Both the position numbers and the translations under genes were made by a program. The notes under the pieces are model-generated. The model searched no databases. It was not told the DNA's origin and saw only the letters and a list, made by a program, of their open reading frames with translations. 64,000 nt of DNA, taken from Symbiodinium natans. Lineage: Eukaryota > Sar > Dinophyceae > Suessiales > Symbiodiniaceae. Below are positions 35,245 through 49,200 of the stretch, piece after piece; positions within the stretch are counted from its first letter, which is position 1, and every line of letters begins with the position of its first letter. The stretch spans positions 1 to 64,000 of the forward strand of contig CAJNDS010000604.1 of the NCBI GenBank assembly GCA_905221605.1, read 5' to 3'.

Positions 35245-36596
35245 ATGGAAGGGCGACGGGTCCCGGTGCCGCCCCGCAACCGCTTCGAGGAGACGGAGCC
35301 GCTTGCCGTGCCCGCGGGCCACAGCGGCCACAGCGGCTGTGGGTGCCATGGGAACGTTCCCGGGAGTTACATGCCCGGCCCGCGCTGCGGGCCCGGGTAC
35401 GGGCTCGAGGAGAGGGCCGAGGCTCGCGACTGGCGCAGGCCCGAGCGATGTGAGCGGCCTGAGCGGCCCGAGCGGCCGCGCTCGGCGCGGAACCCGCGCC
35501 AGAACGGCCAGAACCAAAGCCAGGGCCAAGGGGCCCAAGGCGGCCGACACCCATCCCAGCCGGCCCAACCCCCTCGAGGTTTCTCGAGGCGACCCCTCTC
35601 TGAACGCATGCCTGGTCCTCCCTCACATCCTTCACTGAGTGCCCTGATGCTGGCAGTCTTGCGCCTCTACGAGCACCGCACCAACATCGACGTCTGGTCG
35701 TTCTTGCTGGAGCCGCTGCGGAACCTGGTCCCCTGCGAAGAGGTCAAGATCGTCGTGCGCTGCATCGCTCCTCCACAAGTTACTTCCTTGGGCTCACACG
35801 ACCGCGAGGACCCCGCGGGAACTTTTCGAATCAACTTTCGGGAGGACATGGCAAGTCTGAGAAGTTTTTTGAGGATTGCAGCCTTTGAGGACTTTGGCAG
35901 GACTGTTTTCTTTTTCTCAAGTGCTTTGTTTTTCTCAGGCCCGGCGGCGGGTCATCGCCGTGACGACCGTCGACCGCTGGCCAGCGGAGCGGATCGAAGG
36001 CCACGCCGCCCTCACGCAGCGCATCCAGGCGGGCCGGAGGGCCGCAGGGGCCGGAGGGGCCTTTTGACTTTTGCTAATTTTTCAGCTTTGTCTCTGTTCT
36101 CAACCGACGAAGAGGTCATTCCTTCCCAGGAGGCTGTGCGGCGGAATTGGGACCGCTACGAGGTGTGTTTGCACATGCTTGCAAGTGGTTGTTATCAAAC
36201 TCGCACTCACACCATTGTGGGGGGGAGGACAGCAAAAGAGATGGGGCAAGCATGAAGGACACCAGAGAGAGTTCTGGTGATTTCTCAGATTTTCTCAGCA
36301 CAGGTGGTCCAGTCCCACTGTGACTCTCCCAGCGCGGGTCGAGCCACGTGCCGAGCTTGCAATGCCCTGACCCCAGCGACGCAGCAATGGCCAGCCACTG
36401 TTAAGCCAGTGAAGCAAACCCTTTAAAGGGGAGAATATCGTGTCCCGTAGTGCCATATGCCATTGATAGTTCTGCGGGCAGCCGGTTTTTACAAAAACTG
36501 AAGCCGAGGTTGGTGGAGGCCTACGTTGCCTCGCAGCGGTTCCACTCTTCGACGCTGGGGCCCCTGGGGCCCCTGGGGCCCGTGGTCCGCTTGTGA
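35245..36596 (+). CDS. Four-exon gene, unknown function
   Basis: Exon 1 (35245-35850, 202 codons) starts MEGRRVPVPPRNRFEE. It has a Gly/His/Pro/Arg low-complexity region including RPERCERPERPERPR. It then becomes ordered: LSALMLAVLRLYEHRTN, DVWSFLLEPLRNLVP, EEVKIVVRCIAPP. It ends at CATG|GCAAGT, a GC donor. Exon 2 (35939-36028, 30 codons after TTTTTCTCAG) reads ARRRVIAVTTVDRWPAERI and ends CAG|GCGGGC. Exon 3 (about 36086-36162) reads FSTDEEVIPSQEAVRRNW and ends GAG|GTGTGT, although its phase does not join exon 2 cleanly. The last exon, about 36500-36596, reads LKPRLVEAYVASQRFHSS and a GPLGPLGP repeat to TGA. I recognise no family. The ordered half looks alpha/beta. Confidence 0.55.
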
Positions 36597-36599
36597 GTC

Positions 36600-38445
36600 C
36601 TTGAGCAGGTCATCTGAGTCATCTGATCGCCAGCGAGACTGAGTGACTAGACATGACGCTATGGAGCACGAGCATGAAAGGACATGCTGCGCGAAACTCA
36701 GGCTGGGGGCAATGTGCTGGCCGTGGCTGCGGGCCAAGTGCAGCGTTGAGAGGAAGGGCAAAGAGCGAGATCTGAGGAGGAAGGAGGCGAACAAGAGGAA
36801 TCTTGCCGTATCCCCTAAGTAAGTTAAAGTTCCCTAACATTCATCAGGTTTGCAACAACTTCAGAAGGGTGCTCTGCTTTTGCCCTTGTTGCATGTAGTC
36901 CGCAGGGGATGTCTTCAGGCAAGGGTGGGCCCTGAAACACTGTATACACGTTGCTACGGCTCGGGTCTTGTTTTCAACAGAGGGCTGAGTCGAGTTGTTC
37001 CCGCGCCCCTACAGGGCCCGAAAAAGGCTTCGAATTCTTCGCAACATTTACTAATGAAAGCAAGAGCATGCAAGAGCCTTGAGGCAAATATCCACCACGG
37101 GGTGCCAGTCTTGGACCCGAGCCACCGCACAAGCAGAAGGGCCATCATATCGAAATACTGCGTGTTCCATGCTCGGGGTAAATTGCGTCCAACGGAAGTG
37201 TCTCATGGGGCCCGATCACGAGTTAGAGTGAGTGAGCGATTCTCAAATGCAGAGCGCGTGCTCGGCAATTTTGAGTGAGAGAGAGAGAGGGAGCAGAGAG
37301 GGAGGGAGAGAGAGAGAGAGAGAGAGAGCGACTCCGGTTTCAAGATGGTCAGAGAGAGAGAGAGAGAGCCAAACATTTGAGTCTCCTTGTCTCAGTTTTC
37401 CAAAAAACAAGACACATGCGCTTGCGAATCTTATGTTCCCTCGAGGCCAAGTTCGTGAATCGCCGGATATGGTCTCCAGACGGCCAGCAGCAGCCAAGTC
37501 TAGAGCAGCTCATCTCAATCTCATGGATGTGTGCCGTGGCAATGTGCACCGATGTAAACCCTATCGACTGTCGGTCAATTTGTGTGTGAGGGAGCAGACG
37601 ACATCCGAGCTGAGGTTCAGCCAGCTGGATCTCACGATGCTGTCCGCATTCTCTGCCATCTTTGCCTGTGCAAGCTGGCTTACATTGGCTTCGGACATGA
37701 GCCAATGAGTGGAAGGGCGTGTGTTTATGGCGGTCAGGCGGTCACGACAGAAGCTTCTTCTCAGGTTGCGCCGCACCCTTTCCTGCCCTTACTGGGCACT
37801 GGGCAACTCCAGCGCCCACAGGCTCTTCGTCTTGGTATGACGGATATCGCATAGCGGCATAACTCGGCATATAGAGGCATCCGCCAGGTGAAGCTGCTCT
37901 TGGGCGACTATCTCATGAAGGTTGTCCTCCGCTGGCAAGTGCAGGGTGCCAAGTAGTGCCTTAAGACTTTTTTTGTCTCCAACATCATGACATAACATTT
38001 GCTGTGGGCGGATTCCAGAAGGCACCCTTTCGAGTGTGTCTCCCACATACTTACAGCTCGACCATTGCGCTCAAGCGGCCGCCGCCGGCAAGTGCAGAGG
38101 CCCGTGGAGCTGCGTGGCCAGCTCTGCCACGAGGCGCGGGTGCTCCATCTGCTCTTCACTGCAGACTCTCTTCCCTGTTGAACATCGCAAACTGCATCGC
38201 TCTGCTCTGCCTCTTTTTCTTCTCTCTTTTGCTCCGAGGTCTGCTTTGGGCCCGTGGACCATGAGGACGAGTTTCAGGGCTTCGCGGGTCCCGGCCGCTG
38301 CCAGGCCTTGAGACCATGGTGCCTTTCTGTTTCTTAAAAGAAAAGGAGTCAGGAACTCGTTGTTTTCTCATGAGAGTGCATCAAACATGTGAGCGAGAGA
38401 GAAGAGCAGAGTGTGAAGTATTGCCCACTCAAAGTGCCCATGTCT
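36600..38445. other. No supportable gene; (GA)n tract
   Basis: A purine (GA)n block lies at 37275-37370. Otherwise the frames are short and without codon bias. A TCGCCTTGAA... type promoter or other regulatory motif could not be identified. Confidence 0.5.
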
Positions 38446-38449
38446 TGAG

Positions 38450-39596
38450 GCACGAGAGGAGCTGCAGACGGTGCCGTGCGGTTACCTCGAGCCGTTGGAG
38501 GCAGCAGCGGAGCCTTTTTTCCCTCCCCTTCCCCCTTCCCCCTTCCCCCAGAAAAGTCCCCCCGGGCCCTCGGAGGATGCTGGCTCCGAGCTGGAGCTGA
38601 CATTCGAGTTCGAGGCCGCGCGAGAGTCCACTTTCTGTTCGTCGAACTCTTTCCCGCAAGTCACGCGGTCACTTTTAAGAGCAGCTTACTGTACAAGTTG
38701 CACCGTACGTTGCTGCATTGAATGTATTGAAAGTTATTATGCGTACTTAGATGATATGTTCTTCTTGTGAGTGATGTGGGCTAAGGTGCCCATCTTGCAC
38801 GCGGGCCCAGACTACGCCTTCAGCGTCAGATGCAGGAGCTGTGTAGCCGCCGTAGCCGCAGTTCGCCTCTCAAGAGAGCCTCTGTGAGGGTCAAGGCCTT
38901 TGGAGCCTTAGAGTGTGCAGCAGTGTGCAACTCCGCCTCACTGAGCCCTCGCCAGGAACCAACAGATGGCGCTCGAGTGGTCGGAGCCGTTGGCAGCCTC
39001 AGAGCAGAAGGGAAGCTGAAAATGCAGAAAGAATTCTTCAGTGAGAGTGCGAGAGCGCCACGGTGCAACCATAAAGCGGATCCGAAGCAGTTCTGAGGTC
39101 CATGCGAGTTTCCACTTGCCTCGTGCCTCCGTACCCCGAGCGGGAGGAAAGTGAACCGTCACGAGACATGTTCCAACACTTCTGGTGGACGTCGTGTAGA
39201 ATGTGTGTGGACAGTCAGGGACAGATCTTCTTTGAGACGGGCTGTTTGTTTTTGTAAAGGGCCTGCGCCTGACGCCGCTGAGCGAGAGCGCGGTCCAGTG
39301 TGGCCCTCAGGTCACCCACAGAGAGAGGGAGAGAGAGAGGGAAAGCCCGGCAGAGGCGGGTGAAGAAGGCAGGAAGGATGGCAGGGCGAAGACGAGGATG
39401 TCTACATTGAAGCTGGAAAGTATCTATTTGTAAATATCAAGCGGGGGTTGAGAGGCAGCGGGAGCTGCTTCAGGCTTGAATGGGTGCCCTTCCGCACCTG
39501 TGGAGAGCTTGCTCTTGTGGAGTACCGCGTCGTGGCACAGGCGTACCTGCAGGGCTGCGTCTTCTCATTTGTGCACGTGCCGTCATGTGCCCGCTG

Positions 39597-39640
<44 letters not shown>

Positions 39641-40147
39641 TGCTCTCTTTTGCGTGGAAGGCGGCGCCGAGTCTGAGCCGAGAGGAGGCGCCGAGCTCGC
39701 CGAGCGCCTCCCCGACATCCCCGGCCGGGGGCCCCAACCGCGCCACACGACGGCCCACACTACCCTCACTTCAAGACTTCACACTCCGGCGTAGCGCGGC
39801 GTAGCCAAAAAGTTGGAAGGCCTTAACCCTTAAAAACTTAAAGCGCGAATTGGAGATGAATCATGAACGTGACACAGAAGTGCCAAAAACGAAGCTATCA
39901 GAGAGCCGAGCTGAAAGAGGGAGCTGAAAGTGGGAGACAGAGAGAGCAGCCCCCACCACCTCCGCACCTTTCTTGGGCTGACTGAGGATGAGGAGCTCGG
40001 GGAGCAGGCGCACCGAGCCGTGGGAAAACCGATTCAAATCAAAGGTCCGAAGTCTGCCCTGAAGGTCGTTGCGTGTTTCATCTCCGATGGTTCGCGAGCC
40101 ATGGAGATGACCACGGAGACTCAGCCGAACCCTCTCTCTCGCTCTCG

Positions 40148-40191
<44 letters not shown>

Positions 40192-43100
40192 GACTGGAAG
40201 CACGACAGGCAGACTTGCTGTAAGTTCGCGGGCAATTTGCTGACGTTTTTCAATTTCAAGTCTCCTGCCAGTCGGGCGCTCGAGCCGCTCCGAGTTTGGT
40301 TTTCGCTCCGAGGTCGCCTACTTGCAGTCCAATGCGACTGGGATGCAGGGATGCACTCGCACGTTGCGAGCCGTCCCTTGAAAACATGGTGCGAGCCTGT
40401 CCGGTTCAGCGGTTCGGTGTCCGGTTCACGGTTCTGTGATGCCGTATTGGCCTTTACTTGTGCTCTGGCCTCCAGCCACACCCTGCCAGCCACCTGACGC
40501 GGTCCTTGCGGGCTTTGGAAGGCATGTAGGGATAATGTCTCTCTCTCTCTCTCTGTCCCCACCCTCAACCGTAAACCGGGCGGGAAATCAGCCCAATGTC
40601 CCAAGTGTACGACCAAATGTGGACGTCATGCCATTCCCCAGCCCACCAAGCACGACCCACATGAGTATCGCACAAAACCTATGGAAGAGGTAGCCTTAAT
40701 TGGAGGGGTCATATGGAATTGACAAGGTCGCTTTTGCACGAGAACCGATAGGGGCCAACCCTAAACCGATACCCTCGGCATGCACAGTTATAATTGGGGA
40801 CATACGTACCACGTAGCGGGAACGTCGGTTCCAGTACTAAGCTTGTACTACAAAATCAACGAAAACCCAGCAGTCTCACGGGAACGTCGGTTCCAGTACT
40901 AAGCTTGTACTACAAATCAACGAAAACCCAGCCGGCTCACGGGAACGTCGGTTCCAGTACTCAGCTTGTACTACCAAACAACGAAAACCCAGCCGGCTCA
41001 CGGGAAAGTCGGTTCCAGTACTAAGCTTGTACTACAAATCAACGAAAACCCAGCCAGTACTAAGCTTGTACTACAAATCAACGACAACCCAGCCGGCTCA
41101 CGGGAAAGGTGGTTCCAGTACTAAGCTTGTACCACAAATCAACGGAAACCCAGCCAGTACTAAGCTTGTACTACAAATCAACGAAAACCCAGCCGGCTCA
41201 CGGGATCGTCGCTTCCAGTACTAAGCTTGTACTACAAATCAACGAAAACCCCGCCGGCTCACGGGAAAGGAAGCTTGTACTACATCAACGAAACCAAGTA
41301 GCTGGCACGCATTACTGCATAACCGATAGGCGCCAGTCCTGAACCACTCCCATAGCATAACCGATAGGGGCCAACCCTATTTCTCGCGGCATTCGGGCCG
41401 TACTAGAGGTTTTGACTGCTACTCACATGTGTTTCTCAAGCACCCTCAGCCAGCGGTTCCGCTTCGGTTCCACGAGACCTTTGTGCAAAAAACTTGAGGT
41501 GAGCTACACCTTTGCAGTGGAGGCTCGCTATCCCCACGTCGGGCCTCGGGACCGGGGCTCAATCCTTTCATAGATTCGGGTACTTATCAGTCACTTGTAT
41601 CAAGCCTCATCATAGCGCACTTGATGAGACACTATCTGAGTCACCTCGTGGTGAGTGCATCGCCACTTTGAGGACTTCTCCCGCGCGCTCCGGAGCGAAT
41701 GCTTCTGCTCTCCGACCGCGGACATCACCCTACCCGCACCTTTGAGGAAAGACAGGGAAGATGAGTGAAGATGAGTGAAGATGAGAGGTATAGAGTAGCA
41801 TCGGGGAGGTTTGCAGAGACGGCAAAACAGAATCAGAGCCGCTCTCCGAGGCCCCTCAGCCATTGGCCCTCGACTCCGCCTCGCCAGTGGAGGTTGCGGC
41901 TCGCCAAGGCCAAAGCGAGGCGTGGACACTCAACTCGGTCACTCAGCGCCTTGAGACAGCATTGTTTCTTGGAGTTTGTGGCTTATTGTCATATCACAGT
42001 TTATGGCGTTGAAGGTCCCGCTCCCTGTGCACAGGCTTCACCACCCTTGCTGGTCCGCTGGCCATATCCGAAGGACCAATTTCTTGGCAGATCTGTTGTG
42101 GCTTGTCTTCGCGGTGTTCCATAGACCTTGGGGGCGAGGACCTTTCAAGCCAGCTCGTTCTGCAGTATCGCCCGGGACCAATCCATGTGCTGGCCAGACC
42201 TTCTGCACACATCCACGCCGAGTCTGTGCACATCTCAGTGCGACCGCATCCGAGCTCGCCTGCTCTCGTGTTTTATATGAAAAGGTGCTGCGACGGCTGC
42301 CGGGCTGAACCGGTTTCAGGCGCCTTCCGCGAGATCTCAAATTAAATGCCTTCGTTGGAGCTCCATTCGCCCGAACAATTGACACGGTTCTTGGGGCCAT
42401 AGCTGTGCTATCGTGAGTCAACATACAGTACTGACCTCTAGGTGATACCGGACATGTAAGCATGTAAGGCTGCAAGGCTTGGGTCACGTCTTACCATGGT
42501 TGCCAATGGCTACATTTTTCGCGCTTCCGGTGCGATCGGGTTTGATTCGTGGGAGAAGGTCTCCATGTGGAACACGGTCCCAGCCAGCGCGTCGGTGGAG
42601 GCGCGGCTCAGGCGCGGCGTGGAAAGTGGTGGGAAGCGCGAGAGCTCTTGTATTGCGGGGCTTTCTCTCCGGCATTTCGTCAGAGTGCTTTGCGAAGATG
42701 GGAGAACGTGAGGTGTATTGATAGGGATATTGACCGTAAAGGGGAGAGACGGGGGAGAGCAAAAAGAAGGAGAAGTGGAGGAGAGATGGAGATGTCACGT
42801 TCCCCTCCCCTGAGGCTGCAGGCGGGCGGCGACCCGGAGCGGCTCCAGCCGGGGAACCCAAAAATGGAGAGAGCCAGAGAGCCTTCCCGAAGCCTTCCCT
42901 TCATCCCTTCATCTCTTTTCGGAGAGGGTCCCCCGGACTCTCCCCCCCCCCGCTTCCCCGCTTTGCTTCCTCTCTTTTTGTTTTTGTTGGGTTCCCCTCT
43001 TCACCTCTTCACCCGGAGCCTTATCAGCTGTTCAATATAGCTAGTCTCTGCCTCTTCCCGCGCAGTTCCGTGACATGGCGAGCTTTCCAAGCTTCTGGAA

Positions 43101-46100
43101 GCTTCCAATCAAGCCTCTTGAGCTCCCCCCTGAGGCTCCGGCTTCTGCGATTGAACCTTGCGGAGTGCACAGCCATCCAGCTCCGGGTCCTCATGACCCA
43201 AGGAACGGAGAAGCGAAAGAGAGCGACACGCAGACACACGCAGACACACACAGACACACATAGACACACATAGACACACAGACACAAGAATGGAAAACGA
43301 AAAAGGAATAAGAAAGAGAGCTTGCAAGTCGCATCCGAGGTTGTAGATGCACAAGCATTGCAATTTTTTCCACACACACGTACATACATCTCTCTTCGGT
43401 AGAGGCCGGGGCCGCGCCGCCTCGCCGCCCTCGGCCTGGTTCCATCCCCGGCCCCCGGCCAGGCGAGTAATATGGGCGAAGGGCGAAGAGCACAGAGAAA
43501 GAGAGGGGAGAAGGAGCGGAGAAAGAGAAGAGAGGAGAAAGAGAGGAGAGGAGAAAGAGAGGAGAGGAGAAGACAGAGCAGAGGGAGGTAGGGAGAGAGA
43601 GATCGAGAAAAAGAAAGAAGGGGAAAAGAGATAGAGAGAGAGAGAAAGAGAAAGGAAACACTACAGACAGATGATCCGGCAAGTCCGGACCAGAGGAGTA
43701 ATGTGCAACGAAGTGTACCAGAATGCGCAAGGGGAATATGAAGCAGGAGAAGAAAGACGACGAGGACAAGATGCAAGAGACGGGGGAGAGGGAGAACGAG
43801 CTGCCGGAACGGCGCCTGGACAAGTGCACCTGGCGGATGTGATTGCAAGACCAAAACATACAGGTGGTGGAGGACAGCCAAGACACGCAAGGAGAAGGCC
43901 GAGAACAAGTGGACGCCGGGGGGCAACGGAGAGCACCAAACCGACCAGAGGGAACCAAAGCCGAAAGATCCAGACAAGGAACAGAGGGAGGGGGAGAACA
44001 AGAACAAGGACAAGGAAGACAACAAGAGGCAGAGGGTGACCCGGAAGAAGACATCATGGATCATGATCAAGAAGCAGAAGAACTCCAACAGCAAGAAGAA
44101 CGGGGAGGCAAGTAGAGCAGGGAAACATTCCGAGCAGTACCCAACAAACCAACAAAGACGATTCTAGTCTGTGAGGCATTCGTGTGGTTGGTGCAGGTGG
44201 GGATGTTGGTTAAAGGGACGGACCTCGAAGCTCAACGCAATGCAGGGAACACCCCAAGCGATGAAGCTAGACACCTGAACACAGAAAGACGCACAGGGCA
44301 ATGGCCCTGGGGAAGTAAACCTGGGTGGGGGAGAGGAAGAAGAAGAAGAGGAAGAGGAAGAGGAAACAGAGAGAGAGAGAGAAACTAGAAACTTAGCAAA
44401 AAGGAGAGGGAGTCAGAGGGAGAGCCTCTCAGAGAGCCTCTCCCTCTGGGAGGCCGCAGCGCTTGGAGCTGTGGGGCGCCCCAGGACGTGGACGTGCCCC
44501 CCACCGGGACCCCCTCTCGCCGACCCGCTCCATATTAGAGCAGTTTCGCGTCACGCGTCACGTGATACGTACAGATACATATCTCTATATATACCCTCTA
44601 TACATGTATGTGTGTTCTGGGTTGTTCTTGTGTTGGCGTGGTGGTTTCATGAGGGCAGACACAGAACAGGGGTCATCTGTCTGTCGCATCTTGAGGCAAC
44701 TCCGTGCACAGGAAGCCGGCCTCTCTCTGCGCTGCGCCTGGGCCAGGGGCCCGAAAAGGGAAAGCGGGGGAAAGCGGGGGAAAGCGGGGGTCCTCTCGGC
44801 AGAATGGCATGGAAGAGAATTCGAATGACGTCAAAGAGTCAAAGCGTCAAAGAGTTGCGGGTGTGTTGCGGGTGTGTTGCATCTGTTGGGCTTGAGGAGC
44901 AGCCTCTGCAGATCCGAGCACCCGTCGACGAGGATGTGGGCCCTGTGCAGACCCTACAGACCTTACCACATTACGACACCAAGAGCGGTCGCGCGAGGGG
45001 ACTGTGCAAAGTAGTGCAAAGTAGCGCAAAGTCGCCTATTCAGGGAGCAAATTTTGAGCGGTGCTGGGGGGTAAGCTGTGGTAGGTGGCCTACGCGGTCC
45101 AGCATGACTTCTCTCGTGGCAATGGGATCCAGGCGACCCGCTTCCAGGCGCAGTTTCGCGAGAAGCAACTCTTGAGAGTCACGTGAGAGTAACAGTTGAA
45201 AGCTGTCTGAAGAATCAGTTAGAACGAGTTTTGAGAACGAGACTTCTCTGAGATTTTCTGAAAGACTTCTGTGAGACTTTTGGGGGGAAGGGGGGGGAAG
45301 GGGGGGGAAGAGGGGTTCGTTTTTTTCATTTTTGCTTTCTTCCCCCATCTTCCCCCCACGTCCATCCGCGCAGAGGTGCGGCTTCGCTGGGCGGACCACG
45401 GGGCTTGGGAGGCCAAGAGCCGACACAAGAGCCCCACACTCTCTGCGCTTCTCTGCGCTTCTCTTTCATGTTCTAATTTTTCGCGGTGTGATATCTTATA
45501 GCTATTATAGCTCTTTGGCTTTACTCGAATTGCTTTCACTCTGTAACTGTGGAGGTGCTCCAGCCGCAGCTGATGCCTCGCCCGCGCTTCGGCAAGCATT
45601 CAGAATTCAGAGAATTCCCAAGAGGATTCCAAAATTGACCCTTTGAGTTTTCTGAGTGTAGATGAGGGTGGATTCAGTCGAGGTTTGCGCTCACGTTCTT
45701 CCTGCAGTGTTTTTGATGCCTCAACCATCTTCAACACTGTGCACCCGAGACACCGCCCATCACGTGGATCATACGTGGATCATACATCGCCCGCATCGCC
45801 CACATCGCCCGCTGCGAACATGCAGAAAATCTGGCACACGCTCGCCGCTCTCTGCGCGGCCTGGAGTGCGATCCCAGAAACAAACCCGTCGAGTCGAGAA
45901 CACGAGTCGGAAAAAAGCAGGGAACAGAATCAGAAAAAGCACCGAGGCGAGTCGGAAACGGGCGAAGGGGCGAGTCGGAAAAATGAGACAACCTGAATGC
46001 TGTACCCGTCCTGACCCAAACAAAACTACTGTCGTTGAGCAGGGAATAGGACTCTGTCCTTGAGTATGGAATATAGACTAGAATATACGGCGCTCAATCC

Positions 46101-46181
46101 TGCAAGAGTTCTATCGGCCTGCTTTTCTCACGTCTTTTCTGACGCAATCAAAAAGCGAGGGGTTGGGGGTGGGGGGGGGGG

Positions 46182-46212
<31 letters not shown>

Positions 46213-46227
46213 TGGGGGGGGGGGGGG

Positions 46228-46278
<51 letters not shown>

Positions 46279-49200
46279 CGTTAAGATGGACACTTAAAGG
46301 CTATGCTGCACGTGCGTGCCTTGTAAACAAATACTTTACAAAGGAAACACCCGCAGAATAGACGCAACGCACCCGCAGAATAGACGCAATGCACCCTTAG
46401 CATCAGCACACTGTAGGCGCGGAGGGCGCGGAGGGCGCGGAGTGCGCGGAGGGCGGGGAGCGCGCGGAGGGCGGGAAGGGCGCGGAGGGCGCGGAGGACG
46501 CGCAGGGCGCGGAGCGCGCGGAGGGCGCGGAGGGCGCGGAGGGCGCGGAGGGCGCGGAGGTCGCGGAGGGCGCGGAGAGCGCGGAGCGCGCGGAGGGCGC
46601 GGAGGGCGCGGAGGGCGGGAGGTCGCGGAGGGCGCGGAGGGCGCGGAGGCGCGGAGGGCGCGGAGGGCTTGCAAACGCGGAGGGCACGGAGGAACATCCA
46701 CGTGTCCCCACTCCCCTGCCCATCAAGGGAATGTCACGCTCCCCGCCACGCCCCTCTCCCAGCAAAATGTTCCGAACCCTCTCCCTTGACCGTGTCGTCC
46801 CCGCGGCCTCACGTCAAAACTCCTCCAAGAAGCGGTCCGATAGAACGCCTCAAACGAGAACCCAATTTCAGAATTTGTTTCGGGAAGAATCCAAGAAAAC
46901 AAAGAGCACGCGCAGAATAGACGTTAAGCGTCCAAGGCACGGGGCGCAGCCCCCACCCCCCCAATTGCTTGTCGAATATCAGAGTTGGGGCCTTTCAGGG
47001 GTGGGAAGAAGCCAGAAAACACCCAAGGACAATGTCCTAGCTTTTTGGGGGGCTTGGGGCCTGTCAGGGGTGGGAAGAAGCCAGAAAACACCCTGGGACA
47101 ATGTAGCCAGAAAACACCCTAGCACAATGTCCTAGCTTTTTGGGGGGCTTGGGGCCTGTCAGGGGTGGGAAGAAACCAGAAAACACGCTGGGACAATGTA
47201 GCCAGAAAACACCCTAGGACAATGTCCTAGGTTTCTGTGGGCTTGGGGCCTTTCAGGGGTGGGAAGAAGCCAGAAAACACCCAAGGACAATGTTATAGGT
47301 TTCTGGGGCTCGGGGCCTTTCAGGGATGGGAACAAGCCAGAAAACACCCTAGGACAATGTCCCAGGGCTGAAAACCTGCAAGCCATTACAAAAACCTAAA
47401 CCCAAGCCCCAATCCACAACAACGCCTTCAACCGACAGCAGGCAGCCGACGTCGTGGACGACCTCTTTTCCACGGGGGTAGTTTGAATGGTTATGGTTTT
47501 CGGGTGTTTAAAAAAGGGGCAGCCCCACCCAACCCCTCGCGGAGGTAGGATATAATATTTGTTTTATTTATTTATTTAAATGTCGCATCTTTAAAAAAAG
47601 GCACCGTTCATGATTCGACTATCAGAGGAGTAGAAACCTTTACTAAATTCCACCCCCCCTCGTTTCTTGTTTTGTCTCTTGTGTTCGTTACTCGCAAATT
47701 AGAGAATGAGTAGAGAAGTAGAGAATTAGTCTAAATTCCACCCCCTCGTTTCTTGTTTCGGTTCTTGTATTCATTTTTCGAAAATCAGAGAGGTAGAGAA
47801 TGATAGAAATTTGCATCATAGTCCAACTGACAACAACGACTTTTCTGACGTAATCAAAGCCCCCCCCCCATTTGCTTGTCGAGTATCAGAGCGGTAGAGA
47901 ATTATTGCAAATTCCACCCCCCCCCCTCGTTCCTTGATTTGTCTCTTGTGTTCATTATTCGAAAAATAGAGAATGAGTAGAGAAGTAGAGAATAAGTCTA
48001 AGTTGCACCCCCCCCCTCGTTTCTTGTTTTTGTTTCTTGTGTTCATGCTTCGAAAATCAGAAAAGTAGAGAATTGACAGAAACTTACAGTACAATCCAAA
48101 TGAAATTTCGGTTCTCGGACTCGCCTCATCCGGATTTCCGACTCGGGGGGGGGGGGGGGGACTGGCCTCGTGCCGTTTCCGACTCGGTGTTTCTGACTCG
48201 TGGCCCGGCGCAGCGTGCCACGTCATCTCCATCAGAGCATCCGGCTGTGTGACAGCAGTGTTTCTTCAGAGCGGTTAAGGGTCTGTGAGTCTGTGGGATT
48301 GCAACTTCCAGCAAGTTGCCAGGTCCGATATCAGGCATTGAGTTTTGATGTGTGCTTGCTTCCGCTGCAGGCAGTCGAGCGAGGAGAACACGCAGGCATA
48401 TGCACTGGGTCCTTTTTTCAGCAGACAGGGAGAGAGAGAGAGAGAGAGAAAAAAAATAAAAAAAGATAAAATACGAAGGTTTACTAAGCACTTTGGAAGG
48501 ATGGGGTCATGCCCCACGGCGATGAACGCTGGCCGAAAACTTTCACCCAAAGGACGAACTGAGTTACTGGGCGCGCCTGCGCGCGCGGGGGGCCTTCGGG
48601 TCCTTCAAGCCCTGTAGAAGAAGAAGAAGAAGAAGAAGAAGATAGAGAGAGAGAGAGAGCCAGAGAGCGAGAGCGAGGGCGAGGGAGACCTGACGCGCAC
48701 TGACGCGCACCTGCAGGGCTATGAGTGGGTCTTTCGTGATCAGCAGTGGCTTGTTTGGCCTGGATCGCGAGTGGAGGCCGGTGCCAGTAGCTGTTGGGAA
48801 GACCTCCTTCGGGCCACTTCCGCCTAAGGTGCAAATGCGCCACAGCAACGCCATCCTCTGGTCAAGTCAGGGAGCTCAGAGGTCGAAGAGGTCGAAGAGG
48901 TCGAGGGCGACCGAGGGGGGGGGGGGGGGGGGAAAGAGCTCCCACCTTCTTTGGGCGTCGCAACTCGCAAGACAGAACTTCCCTCCTTTTTTCGAAGGCC
49001 GCCTTCCTGCTTCTGCCTGGCAGGCTTATGGTTTTGGAGGTTTTTGGGGCCCAGATGAGACTCCCGCAACCTCGTCTGTTCCAAGTCACACCACAGCAGG
49101 ATCGCGACATTATATTATTACATAGACTCTATATTATGGGCGTTGTGAAGTATGCTTGAAGTGCAGCTCAGCTGTGGCACTGTGACCACACGAGGTTGGT

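Noticed and set aside
43024-44094. 356-codon hydrophobic - strand ORF resembling a membrane protein
   Set aside because: The Leu/Ser/Phe richness comes from the complement of GA-rich DNA (CTC, TTC, TCT codons). No helix pattern or codon bias.
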